Of a stretch of 64,000 bases of DNA, positions 55,701 through 62,569 are shown in pieces. The position numbers were made by a program, and so were the translations under genes. The notes below the pieces were generated by a model, which saw only the letters and a list, made by a program, of their open reading frames with translations, was not told the origin of the DNA and made no database searches. The DNA comes from Nocardioides ganghwensis (GTDB taxonomy: Bacteria; Actinomycetota; Actinomycetes; Propionibacteriales; Nocardioidaceae), in contig NZ_JACXYX010000004.1 in the NCBI RefSeq assembly GCF_014779655.1, positions 1 to 64,000 of the forward strand, given 5' to 3'. Position 1 is the stretch's first letter, and each line of letters opens with the position of its first letter.

Positions 55701-56141
55701 GGCGAGCCGGTGGTAGCCCTCGACCCCGCGGGCCAGCACCAGCAGGTGGCTGCCCTCGGGATCGGGCGCACCGGCCTGCGGCGCCGTGAGGCCGAGGGAC
55801 AGCTCCGCGCCGAACACCGTCGGCAGGTCGTGGGCCGCGGCGGCCTCCGCCAGCATCGGGGCGCCGTAGAACCCGTCGTGGTCGGTGATCGCGAGCGCGT
55901 GCAGGCCGAGGCGTACGGCCTCCTCGACGAGCTCGGCCGGGGAGCTGGCGCCGTCGAGGAAGCTGAAGTGGCTGTGGCAGTGCAGCTCGGCGTAGGGCGT
56001 CACCACGGCGGGCCGCTCGATGGCCTGGGGCGTCACCGCCGCGCGCTTGCGCCGCGACACGGGCGCGTCGTCGGCTCCCGGCAGGCCGCTGAGCCGTCGC
56101 TCGAGCTCCTTCCAGTGCATGGCGGGGTTGTTCCAGCCCAT
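52746..56141 (-). CDS. dnaE2: Error-prone DNA polymerase III alpha subunit
   Basis: A 1131-aa translesion polymerase of the DnaE2/ImuC type. The N-terminal PHP domain starts [25 protein letters not shown], the palm motif is [21 protein letters not shown], and [20 protein letters not shown] follows. A C-terminal OB-fold region ([32 protein letters not shown]) is present. It is the mutagenic partner of ImuA'/ImuB in SOS mutagenesis. The ATG overlaps the imuB stop by 1 nt (TGATG). Confidence 0.94.
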   Translation of the reverse strand: [1131 protein letters not shown]

Positions 56142-57733
56142 CAGTCGTACCCCGCTTCGAGCGTCCAGCCGCCGGGTGCGCGCACCAGCAGCCAGGCGCG
56201 TCCGTCAGCGCCGACGACCTGGAAGCGGGCCGTGGGGCCGGTCCCGCCCGACCACCACCCCTCGTCGACCGGCCACGGCCCGGCCCACGCGGTGACCGGC
56301 TGCCAGGGCAGGCCCTGTCCGTCGCCGGCGTCGCCGACGCGGAAGCGGCGGGGCTCGCCGGTCACGACGCCGCGCTCGGTGACCCGCACCTCGCGGCCCG
56401 CGTCGTCCACGACCTCGGCCACGGGCGGCACCGCGAAGACGCGCACCGGCGCCGGCCCCGGGACCCGGCCCGGCCACGGCCGGTCGACCGGCCGCAGGTC
56501 GACGGCGCGCTCGCCCCACGGCACCAGCGCCTGCCTCGCCGCGGGGCTGCGGCCACCCTGCAGCACCGGTCGCTGCACGGCGTCGAAGCCCACCATCCCC
56601 TGGACGCGGGCGACGCCGCGCTCGACGAGGTCGTCGGACGCCGACCCCCAGAGGGCCTCGCCGTGCGCGGCGGCGGGCTCGACCACCTCGGGCACGAACC
56701 GGACCCGGTCGATCGGGGCGCGCACCCGGCCGGTGTCCTTGCGGCCGCGCAGGGAGCCGCCGGCCCCGCTCGTGGAGCCGGCCGACTGCAGCTGCCAGTG
56801 CACCCGGTCGACCAGGTCGCGGGCACCGAAGTGGCGCGGGTGCAGCCAGGTGCGCGACGAGCACACCACGCCCTCGGACTCGGCCTCGACGCGCACACCG
56901 GTGGCGACCAGCTGGTGGTGGGCCAGCTGGGTGACGAACCGCTCGGCCGTGGTGCGCACGCTGAACGTGATCGCCTCCACCGAGTCGAGGGCGGGCTCGA
57001 AGGACACGTCGGCGTCGAGCTCGGGGGGAGGCGTACGCGCGGCGAAGAGGTCGCGGTCGGCACCCCGCGCCCGTCGGTGCACGGCAGCGCCGTGGGCGCC
57101 GAGACGTTGCTCGACGGCCTCGGCGGGCAGGTCGGCGAGGTCTCCGAGCGTGCGGAGGCCGAGGCGCTGCAGCAGCCCGACCAGCTCGCGACCGCGCGGG
57201 CCGTCATCGGCGAGCGCGTGGACCGGCAGGCCGCGCAGGAAGACGGCCGAGCCGCCCTCGGGCACCACGACCCACTGCTGCACCTCGGCGGTGCGTGCGG
57301 CCTGCTCGGCGGTGAAGAGGTCGTCGGCGATGCCGATCCGGACGTCCCAGACCTCGCCCTCGACCAGCGCCTGGCTCACCGTCGCGGCGGCGTCGGCCTC
57401 GGTGCCGTACCAGCTGCCCGGGGCGCGGACGGCGAGCAGGCCCGGGCGCAGGGCGGCCACTCCCGGGCGGAGGTCCTCGACCGTCGCGAGGACCGGCTCG
57501 AAGGCGCGGGCGTCGCGGTCGGGGTTGGCGGGCAGCAGCAGCAGCTCGGGGCACCGGGCCTGGGCGTCACGGCGGCGCTGGCCGCGGCGTACGCCCTCGG
57601 TCCGCGCCGGGCCGTTGCACACCTCGACGACATTGGCGGCGAGCACGGCGGCGGGGGAGCGCGACGACCTCCCGGCCTCCTCGAGCGCGGCGACCACCGA
57701 CCAGTCGGGGCACCACACGACCATCACCCTCAC
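56141..57733 (-). CDS. imuB: ImuB-type Y-family-like DNA polymerase (catalytically reduced)
   Basis: A 530-aa protein of the Y-polymerase fold that recruits DnaE2 and the beta clamp. MRVMVVWCPDWSVVAALEEAG opens it, with WYGTEADAAATVSQALVEG and GLPVHALADDGPRGRELVGLLQRLGLRTLGDLADLP (helix-hairpin-helix) further on. The usual paired catalytic Asp/Asp-Glu of active Y polymerases are not evident, as expected for ImuB. It lies 7 nt after imuA' and overlaps dnaE2. Confidence 0.92.
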   Translation of the reverse strand: MRVMVVWCPDWSVVAALEEAGRSSRSPAAVLAANVVEVCNGPARTEGVRRGQRRRDAQARCPELLLLPANPDRDARAFEPVLATVEDLRPGVAALRPGLLAVRAPGSWYGTEADAAATVSQALVEGEVWDVRIGIADDLFTAEQAARTAEVQQWVVVPEGGSAVFLRGLPVHALADDGPRGRELVGLLQRLGLRTLGDLADLPAEAVEQRLGAHGAAVHRRARGADRDLFAARTPPPELDADVSFEPALDSVEAITFSVRTTAERFVTQLAHHQLVATGVRVEAESEGVVCSSRTWLHPRHFGARDLVDRVHWQLQSAGSTSGAGGSLRGRKDTGRVRAPIDRVRFVPEVVEPAAAHGEALWGSASDDLVERGVARVQGMVGFDAVQRPVLQGGRSPAARQALVPWGERAVDLRPVDRPWPGRVPGPAPVRVFAVPPVAEVVDDAGREVRVTERGVVTGEPRRFRVGDAGDGQGLPWQPVTAWAGPWPVDEGWWSGGTGPTARFQVVGADGRAWLLVRAPGGWTLEAGYD

Positions 57734-57740
57734 GGCCGGC

Positions 57741-58412
57741 TCACCCGGACGCCCGCCGGACCTCGCGCACCTCGGTCGCGCACACCTCGGGCCAGGTCAG
57801 GTCAGCGCGCGCCGGCGGGCGTGCGCCTCGACGCACGACCACCCGGGCCCGACGCTGCAGCAGCTGGCCGGTGCCGGACGCCGGACCGCTCCAGCGCGAC
57901 TCCTCGACGCTGAGCCGGGCATCGGCGCGCGGCCAGGCGCCGTGGACGACCAGCACCGCGGACCGCGTGCGCAGGCGCGAGTCGAGGATGCCCGCCGTCC
58001 GCTCGTCGACGGAGGCAGGGGGGCGCAGGACCACCACGCGGAGCACGTCGACCAGCGCGGCCGTCACCTCCAGCCAGTGCTCCCCGGGGTCGGGCACCAG
58101 CACCGTGCGCGAGAGCTCGATCCCCAGCTCCGCGGCGGCCTCGGCGCCGAAGTCGGTGCAGCCGGCGAAGCCGACCCACTCGCCGGCCTGCGACGCCCCG
58201 GCCGCCAGCGCGAGCGCCAGCGAGGCCGAGTCGACGGCGTAGGTGGAGCCGGCGTGCATCGGGACCAGGCCGGCGATGCCGGGCAGGGTCGGGACCGGCT
58301 GGAGTGCCGGCCTGCGCTCCATCGCCGCGACCCGCTCGCGCAGCTGCTCGACGACGGACCGCCCCGGGTCGAGGCCCGGTGCTCGGGCGGCGACGGAGCG
58401 GGCGGAGGACAT
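57741..58412 (-). CDS. imuA': ImuA'-like protein of the SOS mutasome operon
   Basis: A 223-aa protein in the position of ImuA' (a RecA/SulA-like helper in mycobacterial-type mutasomes), with VSFAGCTDFG/ELGIELSRTVLVPDPGEHWLEV-type RecA-fold remnants. The ATG at 58412 is preferred because the LexA box at 58423-58438 lies just before it; an in-frame ATG at 58430 would fall inside the box. It is the first gene of imuA'-imuB-dnaE2 and should be induced by DNA damage. Confidence 0.88.
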   Translation of the reverse strand: MSSARSVAARAPGLDPGRSVVEQLRERVAAMERRPALQPVPTLPGIAGLVPMHAGSTYAVDSASLALALAAGASQAGEWVGFAGCTDFGAEAAAELGIELSRTVLVPDPGEHWLEVTAALVDVLRVVVLRPPASVDERTAGILDSRLRTRSAVLVVHGAWPRADARLSVEESRWSGPASGTGQLLQRRARVVVRRGARPPARADLTWPEVCATEVREVRRASG

Positions 58413-58422
58413 GTCCCCATGA

Positions 58423-58438
58423 TCGAACACGTGTTCGA
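58423..58438. promoter_or_regulatory. Perfect actinobacterial LexA (SOS) box TCGAAC-ACGT-GTTCGA
   Basis: A 16-bp perfect palindrome matching the actinobacterial SOS box, 11 nt upstream of the imuA' start. It also lies within 110 nt of the divergent PLD gene, so LexA could affect both. Confidence 0.92.
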
Positions 58439-58546
58439 ACGAGTCAAGCGGGACGAGTCCCGTCAGGTCCGTCCGGGCGCGGCGCCGGTCGAGCCGCGCG
58501 GAGCATGCCTATGCTGTCACGGCTCACCGTGGATGGGGGACTGGTC

Positions 58547-59989
58547 GTGACGAAGCTGTCGATGCTCGTGGGGAGCATCTGCCTGGTGCTGGCGACGACG
58601 CTGGGAGGTGCCGTCCCCGGCGCGGCCGCGGAGCAGCCCGGGCCCGTGGCGGAGAAGGCCGGGGCGACGAAGAAGTGGAAGGCACCCAGCGGGCCGTTCT
58701 TCAACGACCCGCACCGCGCGAAGGGACACTTCCGGATCGAGCGCAAGGTCATCGACACGATCAACCGCACGCGCAAGGGCGCCACGATCCGGATCGCGAT
58801 CTACTCCCTGGACCGCATGAACGTGGCGCACGCCCTGGTGGCCGCCCACCGGCGAGGCGTCAAGGTGCAGATGCTGCTCAACGACCACTGGGAGACCTCG
58901 GCGATGAAGGTGATCCGCGCCGAGATCGGCAAGGACCGCAGCAAGAACAGCTTCATCTACAAGTGCCGGCAGAGCTGCCGCGGGGCGGCCAACGAGTTCA
59001 ACAACCTGCACTCGAAGATCTACCTCTTCAGCCAGGTCGGCCGCTCGAAGGACGTCGTGGCCGTGGGCTCGGCCAACATGACCCGCAACGCCGCGATCCA
59101 CCAGTGGAACGACCTCTACTTCACCGACGGCGACCACGAGCTGTTCCGCCAGTTCGTCGGACTGTTCAACGACATGCGCAAGGACCACGACACCCGCCAG
59201 GAGCCGATCGCCTTCTGCGGCACCCCGGCCAACGGCGTGGCGTGCGACGACTCGGTCGACAAGCACACCGCGGTTGCGTTCCCGCGGGTCTCGAGGCCGA
59301 AGGACGACCTGGTGGTCCACCTGCTCGACCGAGTCCGGTGCCTGACCCCTGACCCTGTGACCGGCAAGGTGAAGCGCACCCGCCTGGCCCTGTCGATGCA
59401 CACCATGCGCGGCGCCCGCGGCGACTACCTGGCCGAGGCCATCCGGCAGAAGTGGGTGCAGGGCTGCGACGTGCGGGTCACCTACGGCCTCATCGGCTAC
59501 CACACGAAGGGCGTCATCGCCGCCCCGACCAAGCGCGGTCGCATCCCGCTCCGCTCGACGGGCATGGACTACGACCTCGACGACAACTTCGACCTCAACA
59601 ACGACGGCATCGACGACCTCATCCTCGACTACTACAGCCACCAGAAGTACCTGGTCGTCCAGGGCACCTACAACGGCGTTCCGGACTCGTCGATGGTGCT
59701 GACCGGCTCGGTCAACTGGTCGAGCCTGAGCACCGCCAACGACGAGGTCTGGTTCACCGTGCGGGGTGCCGTGGTGGCGAAGAAGTACCTCAGGAACTTC
59801 GACTACCAGTGGAACAACGCCCGCAACACCCGCAACGCCTACACCACGACGTACGCCAACTTCCGCGTGCGACGCACGGTGACCGACCCGGACGGGACGA
59901 CCCGCACGGTCTGGCGGACCGTGCGGCGCCCCGTCACCACCGTCGAGCGTGACCCCTACCTGAAGGGCCCCTACTGGGAGGACGACTGA
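58547..59989 (+). CDS. Secreted phospholipase D-like protein (two HKD-type motifs)
   Basis: A 480-aa exported PLD-superfamily protein. A signal peptide (TKLSMLVGSICLVLATTLGGAVPGAAA) is cleaved near residue 28. The first motif is LHSKIYLFSQ...GSANMTRNA (H-x-K, then N/S), and the second is YYSHQKYLVVQG...LTGSVNWSSLSTANDE. A region DLDDNFDLNNDGIDDLILDYYSHQK inside the second half looks like a calcium-binding DxDxDG-type loop. The GTG at 58547 has AGGGGGA-like spacing upstream. Substrate could be phospholipid or nucleic acid. It is divergent from the SOS operon. Confidence 0.88.
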   Translation: MTKLSMLVGSICLVLATTLGGAVPGAAAEQPGPVAEKAGATKKWKAPSGPFFNDPHRAKGHFRIERKVIDTINRTRKGATIRIAIYSLDRMNVAHALVAAHRRGVKVQMLLNDHWETSAMKVIRAEIGKDRSKNSFIYKCRQSCRGAANEFNNLHSKIYLFSQVGRSKDVVAVGSANMTRNAAIHQWNDLYFTDGDHELFRQFVGLFNDMRKDHDTRQEPIAFCGTPANGVACDDSVDKHTAVAFPRVSRPKDDLVVHLLDRVRCLTPDPVTGKVKRTRLALSMHTMRGARGDYLAEAIRQKWVQGCDVRVTYGLIGYHTKGVIAAPTKRGRIPLRSTGMDYDLDDNFDLNNDGIDDLILDYYSHQKYLVVQGTYNGVPDSSMVLTGSVNWSSLSTANDEVWFTVRGAVVAKKYLRNFDYQWNNARNTRNAYTTTYANFRVRRTVTDPDGTTRTVWRTVRRPVTTVERDPYLKGPYWEDD

Positions 59990-60006
59990 GGTCCACCCAG
60001 GTCGAC

Positions 60007-61173
60007 TCAGCGGCGCGCGGGGAACACCAGGCGGGCCACCACCCCTGCGTGGTCGGAGGGCCACAGGCCGGACGCGGTCCGGTCGTCGGGGTCGCTGCCG
60101 ACGATGCGGGCCCGGGCGGCCTTGACGTCCGTGCCGTGCAGCACGAGGTCGATCCGCGAGGTCAGCGGGTCGGTCGGGTCCGTGAGCGTCGCGTCGAAGC
60201 AGCACGTGTAGCCCGGGTCGCCGGGGTGGGTCCGCGGCCACGCGTCGGCGCCCACGCCGGCGAGCAGGAGCGAGTACGCCGGGGCGTCGGGGGCACGTGA
60301 GTTGTAGTCACCGACGTAGACCATCGGCAGCTCGCCGATCCGTGACGCCAGGTCCGCCTGCGCGGCGAGGAGCTCGCGCGCCTGGGCGACCCGGAGCTGC
60401 TCGGCATCGAGACCGGGGAGGCCGAAGGCCTCGAGGTGGGAGTTGACGAACCGGAACGACGCCTTGCCGACGCCCACGTCGGCCGAGCCCCAGCCACGGG
60501 CGACGGGCAGCAGCGACCCGCCGACGGGGAAGCGGATGATCGCCTGGAACGTCCCCGTGCGAGCGTTGCTCGTCCGCACGTCGTCGCGGGCGATGATCAC
60601 GTCACGGTCGGCCAGGCGCACCGCACGGGTCGGGAACGTGGCCGTGGGGCTCGCCAGGACCGGGATGGGTGGCGAGGCGAAGTTGTGCGCGGTGGCGCCG
60701 GCGACCTCGCGGTAGTCGGCGCCGCGGTCGGCCAGCGCGTCGAGCAGCAGGTCGAGGAAGTCGTACGTGACGGTGGGGTCGCTCGCGACACGGGTCGCCG
60801 GGTTGTAGGCGAACGTCGTCCAGGTGGTCACCTCCTGGAGGCCGACGACCGCCGGGTCGGCTGCCACGATCTCGTCCGCCATGGCGGCCATCCGCTCGGC
60901 CGGGCGGGTCGCCTGGACCGCGGCCCAGGTCTGGGTGGCCGCGCCCACGATCGCGGCGTCGTTGCCGGTGCCGAGCGCTGCGAGGACCGGCCCGAGCTCG
61001 GCGCCGAGGTAGAGGTTGCGCGTCATCACCGTGGCCGTACGCGCCGGGGTGCCGGCCGCCTCCGCCCCGGGTGGACCCGCATGGACGCTCGCGCCCGGCG
61101 CCAGGGCGCTGCCCAGGGCGAGCGCGGAGGCGAGGAGGCCGATGAGGACGTGGTGGCGGCGCGGTCCGGTCAT
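60007..61173 (-). CDS. Secreted EEP-superfamily hydrolase (second copy in window)
   Basis: A 388-aa exported endonuclease/exonuclease/phosphatase-fold protein with a signal peptide (HHVLIGLLASALALGSALAPGASVHA). ATVMTRNLYLGAEL, DPAVVGLQEVTTW, SFRFVNSHLEAF, MVYVGDYNSRAPD and GLWPSDHAGVVARL supply the Asn, Glu, His, Asp and His active-site set. It resembles sphingomyelinase-like/synaptojanin-like phosphodiesterases. It converges with the PLD-like gene 17 nt away, so the two may act on related phosphodiesters outside the cell. Confidence 0.87.
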   Translation of the reverse strand: MTGPRRHHVLIGLLASALALGSALAPGASVHAGPPGAEAAGTPARTATVMTRNLYLGAELGPVLAALGTGNDAAIVGAATQTWAAVQATRPAERMAAMADEIVAADPAVVGLQEVTTWTTFAYNPATRVASDPTVTYDFLDLLLDALADRGADYREVAGATAHNFASPPIPVLASPTATFPTRAVRLADRDVIIARDDVRTSNARTGTFQAIIRFPVGGSLLPVARGWGSADVGVGKASFRFVNSHLEAFGLPGLDAEQLRVAQARELLAAQADLASRIGELPMVYVGDYNSRAPDAPAYSLLLAGVGADAWPRTHPGDPGYTCCFDATLTDPTDPLTSRIDLVLHGTDVKAARARIVGSDPDDRTASGLWPSDHAGVVARLVFPARR

Positions 61174-61245
61174 CCTCGGACCGTGGCACCCCGGCTCGCG
61201 GCGGGCAAGCCCCAAATCGGGGGTGATCGCCGCGCGGGCGAACGC

Positions 61246-62043
61246 CTACGCGGCGGGGACCGGCTCGTCCAGTCCGGCGCGGAGGCGGGCGAGGACGCGC
61301 GTCAGGATCCGGGAGACCTGTGCCTGCGTCAGCCCGACCAGGTCGGCGATCTCCTGCTGCGTGCGCTCGTCGACGAAGCGCCACTGGAGGATGCGCCGCT
61401 CGCGCTCGGTCAGCTCGCTGACGGCGGTGCCCAGCACGAGCCGGGCCTCGACCGAGGCCAGCCCGGTGTCGTCCCACCCCAGCAGGTCGGCGATGGTGTC
61501 GGTCCCGTTGCCCGTGGGGCTGTCGAGGGAGCTCGGCCGGAAGCAGCCCGCGGCCGAGAGCGCCTCGATGACGTCGTCGAGGTCGGCCTCGAGGTGGGCG
61601 GCGATCTCGGTGGGACGGGGGGAGCGACCGAGCCGGGCCTCGAGGCCGGGCTGGGCGCGTCGGATGCGCGCCTGCAGGTCCTGCACGCGGCGCGGCACGC
61701 GGATCATCCAGCCGGCGTCGCGGAAGTGGCGGCGCAGCTCCCCGCGGATGGTCGGGACGGCGTACGAGAGGAAGTCGTGCCCGGCCGAGGCGTCGAAGCG
61801 CTGTGCGGCCTTGGTGAGTCCGACGAGGGCGACCTGCTGGAGGTCCTCGAGGTCGATGCCGCGGTTGCGGTAGCGGGCCGCCATCGACCGTGCCATGGAG
61901 ATGTTGGCCTCGATCAGCTCGTCGACGAGTGCTTGTCGCTCGGCCGCGGAGATGGTGTCGCGCAGCCCGGCGACGACGTGGGTCGTACGCGTCGCGCGCG
62001 CCTGGCTGCGGATGGGGGTCGGGGGCATCGCGAGGGTGGTCAC
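61246..62043 (-). CDS. SigB/SigF/SigG-type stress sigma factor
   Basis: A 265-aa sigma-70-family protein of the SigB/SigF subgroup. Region 2 is ANISMARSMAARYRNRGIDLEDLQQVALVGLTKAAQRFD near residues 50-90. The middle region 3 has LRRHFRDAGWMIRVPRRVQDLQARIRRAQP. Region 4 reads LTERERRILQWRFVDERTQQEIADLVGLTQAQVSRILTRVLARLR. The GTG at 62043 has AAGGAGA 4 nt upstream. No anti-sigma (RsbW-like) gene is adjacent, so control must be elsewhere or transcriptional. Upstream lies an inverted repeat at 62171-62193. Confidence 0.9.
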   Translation of the reverse strand: MTTLAMPPTPIRSQARATRTTHVVAGLRDTISAAERQALVDELIEANISMARSMAARYRNRGIDLEDLQQVALVGLTKAAQRFDASAGHDFLSYAVPTIRGELRRHFRDAGWMIRVPRRVQDLQARIRRAQPGLEARLGRSPRPTEIAAHLEADLDDVIEALSAAGCFRPSSLDSPTGNGTDTIADLLGWDDTGLASVEARLVLGTAVSELTERERRILQWRFVDERTQQEIADLVGLTQAQVSRILTRVLARLRAGLDEPVPAA

Positions 62044-62170
62044 GAGGTCTCCTTCGGGCTCTTGGGTCGCTGGTCGCCGCGCCCGCTGGTGGCGCAGGAC
62101 GATCCTGTCCGGAGCGGATGCCGCCCCGACAGCCGAAAAGCGAAAACCTTGGACAAACAGTGGACAGACG

Positions 62171-62193
62171 TGCGTCAGGCAAAACTTGACGCA
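62171..62193. promoter_or_regulatory. Inverted repeat TGCGTCA-N9-TGACGCA in the 235-bp divergent gap
   Basis: Perfect 7-bp arms in an AT-rich patch (GGCAAAACT between arms) located 128 nt before the sigma gene and 86 nt before the small plus-strand gene. Just left of it TGGACA occurs twice (TGGACA-AACAG-TGGACA). The protein binding here is unknown. The rest of the gap shows no gene. Confidence 0.6.
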
Positions 62194-62278
62194 ACTTTCC
62201 GTGTGGTCGTCCGGCGCTCGTGCATCCTTGTTCGCAGCGAGTGGCGTGGGGCCCCTCGCGGCAGCAGGGGAGGGCACC

Positions 62279-62479
62279 ATGAGGGACGAGGTACGAGACC
62301 ACCTGACGGCGGCAGGTCAGCGCATCGTGTTCGCGGACATGCTCCGGCAGGACGCGCTCAGCGATGTACGTGCGCTGCTGAACGGGCGTGGCGAGGACGT
62401 GTCGATCGCCGACGCCGTCCGGTTCACGGCGCTCCCGGAGCCAGAGGTGCGGCGGCTGCTCGACGAGACGTCGGGCTGA
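62279..62479 (+). CDS. Small helical protein of unknown function
   Basis: A 66-aa protein (begins MRDEVRDHLTAAGQRIVFAD). Its second half, EDVSIADAVRFTALPEPEVRRLLDETSG, has helix-turn-helix-like periodicity. GGGGAGG sits 7 nt before the ATG. It is divergent from the sigma factor and 90 nt before jetA. Too short for family assignment; a DNA-binding or sigma-interacting role is a guess. Confidence 0.62.
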   Translation: MRDEVRDHLTAAGQRIVFADMLRQDALSDVRALLNGRGEDVSIADAVRFTALPEPEVRRLLDETSG

Positions 62480-62569
62480 CCGGCCGGGCCACCCGCTCCC
62501 GGCGCTGTCCGCGCCCTTTGTCATGCTTGCGCACCGAACACAGGCAGGCAGGGAGCGGGGGACCGGGCG

